From Methanobacteriota archaeon (lineage in GTDB: Archaea > Thermoplasmatota > Thermoplasmata > RBG-16-68-12 > SOIM01), in assembly GCA_020345725.1 (NCBI GenBank), contig CP070767.1:26342-71725 (forward strand): 45,384 nt of DNA, written 5' to 3'. Under the pieces are notes generated by a model that saw only the letters and a program-made list of their open reading frames with translations, searched no databases and was not told where the DNA came from. The number at the start of each line of letters is the position of its first letter. Position 1 is the stretch's first letter. Positions 23,281-31,730 of the stretch are shown one piece after another. The position numbers were made by a program, and so were the translations under genes.

Positions 23281-24171
23281 TCAGTTGCCGTTGCTCCTTG
23301 AACGAGAAGCGACGAAGTAGATTCCAACCAGAATTAGAATTCCCCCAGAGAGAACCCAGATGCTTGGGATTTCAGCGGGGACCAAAAGAAATGTGGCGAA
23401 TATTGCGGACAGAATAGGCTCAAAAAGAATGCTCATCGAAACAATCAGTGTTGTCACATATTTCAGTGTCCAATTGTACACCGTATGTCCGAATATGGTC
23501 GGAACGATTGCTAGTGCCAGGAAAAGAATCCATTCTTGGCCTTGATTTGGAATCAGTTGAGCACCGAATATGAAGCATCCGATAAACAGGCAGACAGCAG
23601 CTATCCCGTATACCACGGTCACGTATGGCAGTACCGAGGTCTTCTGTCGTATCTTTCTTCCACTGAGCAGATACGCTGCCAAGGCGAACATGCCCAACAG
23701 AGCGAGGACGTCACCTAGCAAGAACTCTGGGCTGAGCGCAAGGTCGCTTGAACCAATGATTATCATTCCAATGAGGGCAATTCCCACCCCAACACCAGCA
23801 ATGAGTGTAATTCGTTCTCGGACGTAGTAGTGTGAGATGATCCCCACCAGGATCGGATGTGTGCTCACCAGAAGGACGGAATTGGCCACGGTTGTGTGTT
23901 TTAGAGAGGATATCCAGAATCCGAAGTGGAAGGCAAGGGCTATGCCAACAAGAGCCAGGACGACAAATTCCTTTCTTGAGAGTCCAAAGAGTTCCTGTCT
24001 GTTCAATAGGAAGGTCGGAATGAGAAGTATCAGAGTAGCGAAACCCAACCTGTAAGCGGCTATCGTCAGTGCATCCGACTCGCTCCACTTGATGAAGATG
24101 GAAGCAAAAGAGATGGATACAACCGCCACCACGATCGCCAAACGGGGGTCGAACCTGGGTTTCACAAGCAA
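23281..24171 (-). CDS. DMT-superfamily (EamA) transporter
   Basis: The 296-residue protein has ten predicted membrane helices arranged as two EamA repeats. The first starts at LAIVVAVVSISFASIFIKW, and the second near DVLALLGMFALAAYLLSGRKI. The HTTVANSVLL and FGHTVYNWTLKYV motifs are typical. Such carriers export amino acids, nucleobases or other metabolites. The frame is open to 24231, but a GCTAAATAT box near 24250 makes the earliest start unlikely. I prefer TTG 24171 or GTG 24165. Substrate unknown. Confidence 0.85.
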   Translation of the reverse strand: MLVKPRFDPRLAIVVAVVSISFASIFIKWSESDALTIAAYRLGFATLILLIPTFLLNRQELFGLSRKEFVVLALVGIALAFHFGFWISSLKHTTVANSVLLVSTHPILVGIISHYYVRERITLIAGVGVGIALIGMIIIGSSDLALSPEFLLGDVLALLGMFALAAYLLSGRKIRQKTSVLPYVTVVYGIAAVCLFIGCFIFGAQLIPNQGQEWILFLALAIVPTIFGHTVYNWTLKYVTTLIVSMSILFEPILSAIFATFLLVPAEIPSIWVLSGGILILVGIYFVASRSRSNGN

Positions 24172-24307
24172 GGCATATCTTCTTCTCCGATTTAGTTTTC
24201 CCCAAAGACTGTCGAAACAAATCAGAAGCACTGGTTGGCCGAAACATATTTAGCATTCCAGAACCATTTGAATTCCAACCCTCAGGGGATAGGAGGAGGG
24301 GATAATC

Positions 24308-25852
24308 ATGAAAGTGAAGACAGTCTATCTTTGTGCGCTTTTAGTTGCAGCTATTCTAATAATGCCTTCGCTCACGCCTGTGGATGGAGCAATTGCTCCC
24401 CCGACGCCAGAAGGCACGCTCAAGAAGGCTTTGAAACAGATCAAGAACGAATTTGGTGATTTGCTCCCCGCCAGCACATGGGGTGGATGGGACGGTAGCG
24501 ATGCCGGTCTGACATCAGGGACAACTGATGGTGGGGCCACTCCCACTTTGACCTTTGACAACTGTACCATTGCACTTCCTGCCAACAACTCGGGCACACC
24601 AGCTCCGACATCAGCAGGTGTCGCTGTACCACAACCGCCATATACGCCAAACGGCCAGGTGAACATCTCGATAAACGTATCATACGTGAACTCGAACTTG
24701 GCGAGAATGAAGGTCGTCCTTTTCCATGAGCTCACACACGTCGCGCAATGGCGAGATACTGATGGAGAATGGGATGACATTGGTGGAGGCAATCACCGCT
24801 GGAACTGGACCAAGGACAGGAACCTCACAGGACTTAAGGAGGTCCAATCATCCGGACTGACATTGAAGTTCATACAGAAACTGATGAAGAAGAAAGAGTT
24901 CCAAACCAAGTCAATGAAGGACGAGTTCAAGAGAGAGATGGAGAACCTTCAGAAGCGTCTTAAGAAGGCCGGCTTTGACAGGAACAACATCTCGAGCCAG
25001 GATTGGGGCAGGGACTTGTTGAGAAAGTGGTTCCCTCGTGATCTAATTCTCCTAATCTTGATGAAGAAGGCGATTTTCTACGGTTGGGTAACATCCGGGA
25101 CGATTATGCCAGCAGAACTTGCTCACACGATGGAGGTCGCAGAGCAGGTTGAAGACTTCGATGCCTACGATGATGACCTGATATGGGGTGACAGCTACGG
25201 CCAGATATTCGTTGAAGCGCTCCATGAAGCTAGGGAATCGAAAGAGTTGCGTGGTCACTTAGTTGTCAATGCCGTTCAATCATTCTACAAAGGGCAGTTC
25301 GGGGCAGCCATGAACCAGCTCAACGCATACATCAACCACGTGAATGCCCAGAGAAGCAAGTTGGGGGACGAGGTTGCGGACAAGGTCCTGGAGTTGGTTG
25401 ATCACATCGCTCACTACATGCTTGGTCTGGACTTCTATCCTCCAGAACCGTTCATAGTAAATCCTCTGGATGGTGCCATAGTCAGCGGCTGGGTCATTGT
25501 GGAAGCTGTTGAGACAAGCGGGGCTGATGATGTCATATCCACCTACTTCGAGTTCTCTCCAGACGCGATCATCTGGATGGAAATCGGGGAGGACATCGAT
25601 GGAATGGACGGATGGTGGGTAGAGTGGGACTCACTCGGTGTTCCGGATGGTTTCTATTTCCTAAGAGCCACTATGACGGATTATGCAGGCAACACTGGAA
25701 TACACGAGATCGGCGTACTGGTCGACAATATCATTACTGGAACACGCTTCGAAGGGCAACTCACCTCAAAGGGTAGACAGGCAGAGAATATGGGCTCTCA
25801 GCTCCTCACGGGAGAAATCGTCTGTATGAATTGCTCTCCGCAACCCTACTAG
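24308..25852 (+). CDS. Exported putative zinc metallopeptidase with HELTH motif
   Basis: The 514-residue protein has a signal peptide (hydrophobic residues 7-24, cleavage near DGA). A Thr/Pro/Asn-rich region follows. A helix with VLFHELTHVAQW places His140, Glu141 and His144 as the zincin HExxH core. After a helical domain of about 250 residues, residues about 385-480 form an Ig-like beta domain (PFIVNPLDGAIVSGWVIVEA ... DSLGVPDGFYFLRATMTDYAG) as in surface-anchored hydrolases. The third zinc ligand is not obvious. The start has an AGGAGGGGA site 8 bases upstream. It is likely secreted or anchored outside the cell. Exact peptidase family unknown. Confidence 0.75.
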   Translation: MKVKTVYLCALLVAAILIMPSLTPVDGAIAPPTPEGTLKKALKQIKNEFGDLLPASTWGGWDGSDAGLTSGTTDGGATPTLTFDNCTIALPANNSGTPAPTSAGVAVPQPPYTPNGQVNISINVSYVNSNLARMKVVLFHELTHVAQWRDTDGEWDDIGGGNHRWNWTKDRNLTGLKEVQSSGLTLKFIQKLMKKKEFQTKSMKDEFKREMENLQKRLKKAGFDRNNISSQDWGRDLLRKWFPRDLILLILMKKAIFYGWVTSGTIMPAELAHTMEVAEQVEDFDAYDDDLIWGDSYGQIFVEALHEARESKELRGHLVVNAVQSFYKGQFGAAMNQLNAYINHVNAQRSKLGDEVADKVLELVDHIAHYMLGLDFYPPEPFIVNPLDGAIVSGWVIVEAVETSGADDVISTYFEFSPDAIIWMEIGEDIDGMDGWWVEWDSLGVPDGFYFLRATMTDYAGNTGIHEIGVLVDNIITGTRFEGQLTSKGRQAENMGSQLLTGEIVCMNCSPQPY

Positions 25853-25904
25853 TCCGTCAGAAATTGGGAAAGTTTATCTGTTCGTCTGAGCTTTCAAGCT
25901 ATGC

Positions 25905-26477
25905 ATGGATGTCCTATACTTCCTATTACTGGCACTCGGCATCGTTGTGGTAGCTGAACTGGGAGACAAGTCGCAGCTAATGACGATATCCCTCGCATCC
26001 AGATACTCAAGGAGGACTATCTATCTTGCAGCATTGCTAGGCCTGGGGATAATAACGATCATTGGGGTGGCAATTGGCATCGCACTATACGCAGCCCTTC
26101 CAATCTTCTATGTCAAAATTGTTGCCGCTGCCATATTCATCTTCTTCGGCGTCTGGGTGCTTATGAAGAAGGAAGAACAGCTGGAGGAGAAGGAGATTCC
26201 TGAGAAGAAGGTCTTCATACAAACATTTATACTCTTCGTCTTGGCAGAGTTCGGAGATAAGACCCAGTTGGCCGTGATATCCCTGACTGCCACTTCAGGG
26301 TACCCCGCGTCCGTTCTCATCGGAGCTTTGATAGGTTTCGCTTTGGTGATTGCGGTCGGTGTGCTGATTGGTAGAGAGATTAGAAAAAGGGTGAAGCTCG
26401 AATGGATCGTTCTTGCTTCTGGAATCATCTTCATCATTGTTGGTGTGATTATGGCAATAGAGGCTTTCTTGCCGTAG
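25905..26477 (+). CDS. UPF0016/GDT1 family cation transporter
   Basis: The 190-residue membrane protein has two homologous halves, each with the hallmark E-x-G-D-K-S/T motif: AELGDKS (residues 17-23) and AEFGDKT (114-120). About six helices span the membrane. Relatives (TMEM165, Gdt1, MneA-like) move manganese or calcium, usually out of the cytoplasm. A TTTATC box about 28 bases before the ATG suggests a nearly leaderless message. A ZIP transporter and a peroxiredoxin lie just downstream, so a metal-stress role is plausible. Confidence 0.9.
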   Translation: MDVLYFLLLALGIVVVAELGDKSQLMTISLASRYSRRTIYLAALLGLGIITIIGVAIGIALYAALPIFYVKIVAAAIFIFFGVWVLMKKEEQLEEKEIPEKKVFIQTFILFVLAEFGDKTQLAVISLTATSGYPASVLIGALIGFALVIAVGVLIGREIRKRVKLEWIVLASGIIFIIVGVIMAIEAFLP

Positions 26478-26481
26478 TGGT

Positions 26482-26961
26482 TCAACCGATTTCCCTGAGC
26501 TTGATCTCGATTTCTCCATAGTCTGGTTCTACCGCCGGGTCTTCTGATATCCACTTGTATCTTATCTTTCCTTCCTTGTCTATGATGAACACAGACCGCT
26601 TTGAAGCCGTGTATCCTATCATCCCAGCGAAGTCATTCAGTGCCACCCCATATCCCCTCACAACTTCTCTATCATAATCGCTCAACAGGGGGAAATTCAA
26701 CTGGTTCTGCTCTGCAAACGCTTTGTTGGAGAATGGATCGTTAACGCTGATCCCTACCACTCTTGCATCCATTTCGTTGAATCTTGCCAATGAGTCTCTG
26801 AGGGCGCACATCTCTTGGGTACATACGGACGTGAATGCACCTGGATAAAATGCCACAACCAGGTTTCCATCGAGAAGCTCCTCAAGGCTCTTCTTGTTTC
26901 TGTTCTCATCAAGAAGTGTGAAGCTCGGAGCCTTCTCCCCTACCTCTACGTTGTTTCCCAC
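26482..26961 (-). CDS. Peroxiredoxin (AhpC/TSA, Bcp-like)
   Basis: The 159-residue thiol peroxidase has the peroxidatic cysteine in PGAFTSVCTQEMC (Cys47) with a second Cys52 five residues later, as in the 1-Cys/atypical Bcp-like group of archaea. Other conserved marks are the N-terminal VGEKAPSFTLLDE and the later FPLLSDYDREVVRGYGV and KRSVFIIDKEGKIRY stretches. It starts at GTG 26961 behind AGGTGA. It removes hydrogen peroxide and organic peroxides in the cytoplasm, and together with rubrerythrin points to oxygen exposure. It converges with the UPF0016 gene, leaving a 4-base gap. Confidence 0.93.
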   Translation of the reverse strand: MGNNVEVGEKAPSFTLLDENRNKKSLEELLDGNLVVAFYPGAFTSVCTQEMCALRDSLARFNEMDARVVGISVNDPFSNKAFAEQNQLNFPLLSDYDREVVRGYGVALNDFAGMIGYTASKRSVFIIDKEGKIRYKWISEDPAVEPDYGEIEIKLREIG

Positions 26962-27095
26962 TTTGTCACCTGCTGATTGTTAGATTGATCTCATTGATAA
27001 GCTTTTCACATCTTTGGTTATTCGATTGTCCATCATCAGCCTGAAAATCAAAAGGTTTAAGCAAAATAAATGGATGGTCGAGAACAGGAAATGGT

Positions 27096-27845
27096 ATGGA
27101 CATCATACTAGTCATAATAATTCTGGCCACGCTAATCATTAGTCTAATAGCGTTTATTGGAATTTTCTCCCTAGCCATGAGCGAGAATCTGCTCAGGAAG
27201 ATACTTCTGGCACTCGTGAGTTTCTCGGCAGGTGCCCTCATGGGAGGAGCGTTCATTCATCTTCTTCCGGAGGCGGTGGAGAGTTCAAGCTTTGGTCCAA
27301 GCGTAATCATCATTGCATTACTGGGTTTCGTAGTGTTCCTGGTCATCGAGAAAGCTCTTTTCTGGCACCACTGTCACGAAGGTCCTTGCGATGTCCACAC
27401 CTTCAGGTATATGAACTTGGTTGGAGACGGCGTACATAATCTCATAGACGGCCTGATACTGGCCGTCGCATTCATCACTTCTGTGGGACTGGGGATAACC
27501 ACGGCAATTGCAATCGCCTTCCACGAGATACCTCCGGAGATGGGGGACTTCGGGGTCCTGGTCTATGGAGGCTTCAAGAGAAGAAGGGCTCTTATGCTCA
27601 ATTTTGCTGTGTCTACCCTGATTGTGGTCGGAGGTATCATAGGTTATTTTGTATCCAGTCAGGTGGAGGGAGCCGTGACCTATCTATTGCCGTTCGCAGC
27701 TGGAGGTTTCATTTATGTGGCTGCCACCGATCTTGTACCTGAGATCAAGCATGAATTGGACGTGAAGAAATCTGTGGCAACAGTGTTGATCTTCGTGGGC
27801 GGCATAGCCCTCATGTGGCTGATTAAGGTGATCTTCCCGGGCTAG
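27096..27845 (+). CDS. ZIP family metal transporter
   Basis: The 249-residue membrane protein has eight predicted helices, with the metal-site motifs of ZIP transporters in helices IV and V: HNLIDGL (His114) and HEIPPEMGDF (His143). A His/Cys-rich loop (FWHHCHEGPCDVH, 89-101) sits between helices III and IV and probably senses or captures metal. ZIP proteins bring zinc, iron or manganese into the cytoplasm. ATG 27096 is close to an AT-rich region with AGGTTTAAGC. It lies near UPF0016 and not far from the CDF transporter. Confidence 0.92.
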   Translation: MDIILVIIILATLIISLIAFIGIFSLAMSENLLRKILLALVSFSAGALMGGAFIHLLPEAVESSSFGPSVIIIALLGFVVFLVIEKALFWHHCHEGPCDVHTFRYMNLVGDGVHNLIDGLILAVAFITSVGLGITTAIAIAFHEIPPEMGDFGVLVYGGFKRRRALMLNFAVSTLIVVGGIIGYFVSSQVEGAVTYLLPFAAGGFIYVAATDLVPEIKHELDVKKSVATVLIFVGGIALMWLIKVIFPG

Positions 27846-27898
27846 TTCTGTCCACGCTCATAGATGTAGGATTGCCAAGAAAGACTCGTTAAGTCTAG

Positions 27899-28357
27899 CT
27901 ACTTGGGAATGATATCCAGCTTTGCACCGCACTGATGACATTCTTCCATGTGACATGAAATGGGCTTGCCACAGGACTTGCACCGCCATTTGCTTTCTTG
28001 TTCCATAACCCAACCTTCAGCATCACCCGCTTTGATTCTCTCCAGATTTCCCTTTATGTCCACTCCCAGTTCCTCATATCCTTCATGCAACTTCGAGTGT
28101 TTGGGGCAACTCTTCAAATCGCTGCATTCATGGCAGAATGAGAACCCTTTTCCTCTCAGACAATTCACGATCTTGCAATTGTGACCCCAGCATTCTGGTG
28201 TTAGTTCCTGACACCCTTCGCATCTAACAAGCTGAGGAGAACAATCAAAGGATTCGGCCACTTCTTTTAGATAATCTCCTCCATCCCTGTAAGCGCGATA
28301 GATTCCACAAGCACCGCAATACAATCCGCACCTTCCCACAAGCGACAGGTCAGCCAT
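27899..28357 (-). CDS. DUF3795 cysteine-rich protein with C-terminal zinc ribbon
   Basis: The 152-residue protein begins with the DUF3795 pattern GRCGLYCGACGIYRAY, continues with RCEGCQEL and NCLRGKGFSFCHEC, and ends with a separate two-knuckle ribbon (CKSCGKPISCHMEECHQCGA). Cysteines are numerous enough for two or three metal or iron-sulfur sites. DUF3795 is widespread in anaerobic archaea and bacteria, with no confirmed function. The start ATG 28357 has no strong ribosome site. Confidence 0.8.
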   Translation of the reverse strand: MADLSLVGRCGLYCGACGIYRAYRDGGDYLKEVAESFDCSPQLVRCEGCQELTPECWGHNCKIVNCLRGKGFSFCHECSDLKSCPKHSKLHEGYEELGVDIKGNLERIKAGDAEGWVMEQESKWRCKSCGKPISCHMEECHQCGAKLDIIPK

Positions 28358-28481
28358 CTATTCCCCGCTGTTGTAATGTTGATTTGTTTAAAAACATGAC
28401 GGATTTTCTGGGGGTATGGCATCATTGCATTTTGGAAGAAGTCCGCAACACTTCGTCTGTTTACGAAAAATAAAGAATATT

Positions 28482-28497
28482 GCGGGGTCTCCCCCGC
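28482..28497 (-). terminator. Hairpin terminator after the SdrD-B surface gene
   Basis: On the minus strand GCGGGG-GAGA-CCCCGC forms a perfect 6-pair GC stem with a GAGA (GNRA) tetraloop. It begins 23 bases beyond the stop codon and is followed by a T-rich run (TATTCTTTATTTTTCG). This is a strong structure for an archaeal gene, where T-tracts alone usually suffice. It could also stabilise the mRNA 3' end. Confidence 0.7.
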
Positions 28498-28520
28498 TTT
28501 CGGTTTTTGCACTTGTGCTT

Positions 28521-30905
28521 CTAGTACTCGGGTGCCGGAGGAGTCTCCAACACTAGTACGTGTCCACCTGGATCTGCGTGTCCATTGTTGTTGATTCTAT
28601 CCAACGTCTCTTGGAATGACGTGAAGTCATGGTCCATTCCGTCGGTCAACAATGCAATGGCGTCGTCATAGATTTCCTGAACGCTGTCTCCGCTGTGTGA
28701 ATCACCCGGATACTGGTAGATCATATCTCCCATTCCGTCGAACTTCAGCAAGTTCATGTGCAAGGCCAACAGCTGGGCCCTGAACAAGCTCCTGCAGTCG
28801 TCCGAACAGGATGCTGGGTAATCTCCGGCTCCGTCGAAGATCCACTTGGCTTCGTAGTCGTACTCGACCCAGTAGTCACCGTCAGGTGTCTCGACATCCA
28901 CGTCCATCGGGTTGTCAGGCAACAGGTCGTATGCTGGGTCTCTCGCTGGCGCATCCAGTCCTGTATGGGTCTTCCAGTATCCCCAAGTCAGGCCACCTGT
29001 GAACTCGACCACATTTCCGAAGTCCGCATCATTCACTTCAGTTCCGGAAATCAATGGAATGAATTCCCAGTTGCCCTCTGGATACGTCTGAGCCCAAGCA
29101 AGGTAGTCGCCCGGATCCAACGGCATCACTTCCTGGATGACATAGTCGCCAGGTCCAAGGTCGTTGAAGCAGTATTCTCCGTTCGCATCTGTGTACACTG
29201 TCTCTATCAGGACGCCGTCCTTCCAGAGTTCTATCTTGAAGCCCTCGATGTAGCTCTCGTCCGCATCGATTACTCCGTCCTTGTCAAAGTCGTACCACTT
29301 GTGTCCACAGATGTTGCCTAGCTTGTAGTTGAAGAAGTCCTGTGTCCAAGACTTTCCGCTCTCTGCTGTGAACTGGAATGAAGTATCGCTTGTTGCGATC
29401 CAGCCATCTCGGCTCTCCTCGACTATCTTGTAGACGCCACCACCGCAGACTCCGAAGGAATAGTATCCGTTCGAATCCGTGGTAGTCTCGTCGAAGAGGA
29501 CCCAAGCTCCGAACTCGTCCATCTTGTAGAGGGATATCGTCCAACCCTCGATGCCGGTGTCGCCTTCGTCCCAGTCTCCGTCTCCGACCTTGTCATCGTA
29601 CTTGTATCCGCTCACGGTGAAACACTCGAAGTTGAGGAAGTCAAATGGTCCTTGATCGGCACCACTTATTCCATCGAAGATGAAGTATGGATCGCTTGTA
29701 TGTGTCCATCCATCTCGGTCTTCCTCGACAACCTTGTAGGATCCTCCGTCGCAGGCCTCGAATTCATAGTGTCCGTTCGCATCGGTCACTGTGGATGCGT
29801 ACTCTGTCCATGAGAACCCGCCATCGGTGGAATGATACAGGGTGACTCCCCAGTTCATTATTCCTGGTTCGCCCATGTCGTGTGTTCCGTCTCCATCCAG
29901 GTCCTTGTATTTGTGTCCGTTAATCATGAAGCACTCGAAGTTACCGAAGGTAACTGAATAGCTCACAGATTCCTTCCCGACGACCTCTATGGTGACTGAC
30001 TGTGTTGGAGGTACCGCATTTCCATTCACTATCGTCGCGGTCACGGACCAACCTTCAGGCATGTGCTCCTGGATTGTGTAGAATCCGTCCACTGAGACAT
30101 CGATTACAATACAGCCATCGGCTCCAGTGTAGTATGTGTTCAACACGGCCAGCGGATCGGTCACATCGAAGCCCCAACCTGCTATTCCAGGTTCGCCATC
30201 GTCCCAGATTCCATTTCCATTCAGGTCCTCAAACTTGCACATCTGCAACTCAGGTGTGGGCCAGACTTTACCCTTCTTCACCTTGAAGTTGTCTGTCTTT
30301 GAGTGCCCAGGAATGAATCCGTGGAAGTAACCGCCTCTGTATCCGTTGTCAACCTTATTTGGATCACCATCGAAGTGCTCGATTGGTGTTGCCCAAGCCT
30401 TGTACACACCACCTTTGTTTGGTGTGTTCTTGTAGGGCATCAACTGGATTGATATTGCCAGATGATCCACGCTTATTCCAAGATCGTGCTTGCCGTATTG
30501 CCATCCATCCTTGTAGCAGGGCACATCTTTGCCCTTGTGCTTGTATGTCCGACCAATCGACACGTATTCATCGATCCTACCGTTCTCAACTCTGAACTCT
30601 CTGCAGTACACTGGATCCTCTGATAGCAGGGTCTTTCCTGATGGGTCGGTAACCTGGAAATAGTAGTTACCGTCTGGCAGACCCGCTGAGGTCTGTGGTG
30701 CATTGGGCGGTGGCCCTGCGTTCAGATACACATCGCGCTTGTCCGCGTAGTGGTTAGCGTTTACCTGTCCTCCGTCTTCCAACCCAGTGAAGATCGCTCC
30801 CGAGAGCGGAGCTCCTGCACTGGCCCCTTGTAGGAACAATGAGAACACTACCCCTACCAAAGCTATTGCTGTTATGAAACTTTTCTTCAGCTTCCCCACC
30901 TCCAT
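28521..30905 (-). CDS. Large exported SdrD-B-like repeat surface protein with GYWKTH domain
   Basis: The 794-residue protein has a signal peptide (FITAIALVGVVFSLFLQ, cleavage near ASA). A non-repetitive domain of about 220 residues follows, then four SdrD-B-like units. Each begins with a calcium-binding-type D-x-N/D-x-D-G loop: FEDLNGNGIWDDGEPGI, YKDLDGDGTHDMGEPGI, YDDKVGDGDWDEGDTGI, and YDFDKDGVIDADE. Each ends with Y-K/T-I/V-x-E-type strands. The C-terminal domain of about 155 residues starts with GYWKTHTG, a motif seen in exported archaeal and bacterial proteins. ATG 30905 follows the TATA box at about 30940 by about 30 bases. Role: cell-surface structure or adhesion. No membrane anchor is seen at the C-terminus. 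Confidence 0.88.
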   Translation of the reverse strand: MEVGKLKKSFITAIALVGVVFSLFLQGASAGAPLSGAIFTGLEDGGQVNANHYADKRDVYLNAGPPPNAPQTSAGLPDGNYYFQVTDPSGKTLLSEDPVYCREFRVENGRIDEYVSIGRTYKHKGKDVPCYKDGWQYGKHDLGISVDHLAISIQLMPYKNTPNKGGVYKAWATPIEHFDGDPNKVDNGYRGGYFHGFIPGHSKTDNFKVKKGKVWPTPELQMCKFEDLNGNGIWDDGEPGIAGWGFDVTDPLAVLNTYYTGADGCIVIDVSVDGFYTIQEHMPEGWSVTATIVNGNAVPPTQSVTIEVVGKESVSYSVTFGNFECFMINGHKYKDLDGDGTHDMGEPGIMNWGVTLYHSTDGGFSWTEYASTVTDANGHYEFEACDGGSYKVVEEDRDGWTHTSDPYFIFDGISGADQGPFDFLNFECFTVSGYKYDDKVGDGDWDEGDTGIEGWTISLYKMDEFGAWVLFDETTTDSNGYYSFGVCGGGVYKIVEESRDGWIATSDTSFQFTAESGKSWTQDFFNYKLGNICGHKWYDFDKDGVIDADESYIEGFKIELWKDGVLIETVYTDANGEYCFNDLGPGDYVIQEVMPLDPGDYLAWAQTYPEGNWEFIPLISGTEVNDADFGNVVEFTGGLTWGYWKTHTGLDAPARDPAYDLLPDNPMDVDVETPDGDYWVEYDYEAKWIFDGAGDYPASCSDDCRSLFRAQLLALHMNLLKFDGMGDMIYQYPGDSHSGDSVQEIYDDAIALLTDGMDHDFTSFQETLDRINNNGHADPGGHVLVLETPPAPEY

Positions 30906-30934
30906 GTGTGGTTCTGTTCTCGGGATTGGTTTCA

Positions 30935-30944
30935 GGATATAAAT
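30935..30944 (-). promoter_or_regulatory. TATA box of the SdrD-B surface gene
   Basis: Minus-strand ATTTATATCC predicts a transcript start near 30914 and a leader of about 9 bases. This excludes the longer upstream frame that runs to 31052. Confidence 0.55.
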
Positions 30945-31063
30945 AGTTGGCGTGTTTTGCTCTGCAACGGATGGGTTTTTGTACGCAATGGATGAAAGAA
31001 ACTTACAGAATAGTGCGATAGAATTGCGAGATTCGTGATATGTTGCCAACAAGATTGAAGATT

Positions 31064-31687
31064 CTACACACCGCTTTTCCTGGGATACAACAGGATTTCC
31101 TCTGAGCTAAGGATGAATTTCTCAGTGGCCTCTGAGATGTCTATTTCTGTTTCCGGCCTACCTTCAAACAACCCGCCTCCCACATCAGCACTATGCATCT
31201 TGATGATTGAGAACAACGGGATCTCCAAATCATGAAGCAGGGACCTCATCTCCATCAATGGACCTTCCAACCATTTCTCACCTGGTTGTCCGCAGACTGA
31301 GATAATCATTGCTCTCTTGCCTTCTGAGAACCGACTGCCAGCTGGTAGGTTGTTCTTGTAATCCCAAATCACCTTTGCTCTCCCCGTCCTGTCTATGAAC
31401 ATCTTCATCTGAGCAGTCACGCCCGAGTAATATGTAGGGGATGCGAGAACCAACCCATCACTCGATTCCACCTTCTCCCACAGCTCTTCCATATCGTCCT
31501 TCTGTATGCAGTCTCCAGTGTCTTCACATGATGCGCAACCCCGGCAAGGATTCAGGGCAAGTCTGTCCAGGAAGACAACCTCCGTATCTATGCTTTTCCC
31601 AGATAGTATCTCCTCCACTTGTTCTACAACCCTCGCAGTATTGCCTTTGACTTTGGGAGATCCAACCAGGATAATGACATTCTTCAT
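31064..31687 (-). CDS. NADPH-dependent FMN reductase / iron-sulfur flavoprotein-like
   Basis: From ATG 31687 the 207-residue protein has a flavodoxin-like fold with the FMN phosphate loop VGSPKVKGNT (residues 8-17). The flavin-contacting LASPTYYSGVTAQMKMFIDR region lies around 77-96. A cysteine cluster (CRGCASCEDTGDC, residues 48-60) fits C-x2-C-x2-C-x5-C, as in iron-sulfur flavoproteins that bind a [4Fe-4S] cluster. It probably moves electrons between ferredoxin and an acceptor. An AATTAATATG stretch about 25 bases upstream would make the message leaderless. The longer frame upstream reads antisense into the CDF gene. Confidence 0.82.
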   Translation of the reverse strand: MKNVIILVGSPKVKGNTARVVEQVEEILSGKSIDTEVVFLDRLALNPCRGCASCEDTGDCIQKDDMEELWEKVESSDGLVLASPTYYSGVTAQMKMFIDRTGRAKVIWDYKNNLPAGSRFSEGKRAMIISVCGQPGEKWLEGPLMEMRSLLHDLEIPLFSIIKMHSADVGGGLFEGRPETEIDISEATEKFILSSEEILLYPRKSGV

Positions 31688-31730
31688 CATCTGAAAGAAA
31701 TCCTTCACCATATTAATTCGTTTGCAGTCG

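Noticed and set aside
28758-29321. Plus-strand frame of 187 codons inside the SdrD-B surface gene
   Set aside because: It is a shadow of a strongly biased repeat gene on the opposite strand. No start signal or family features.
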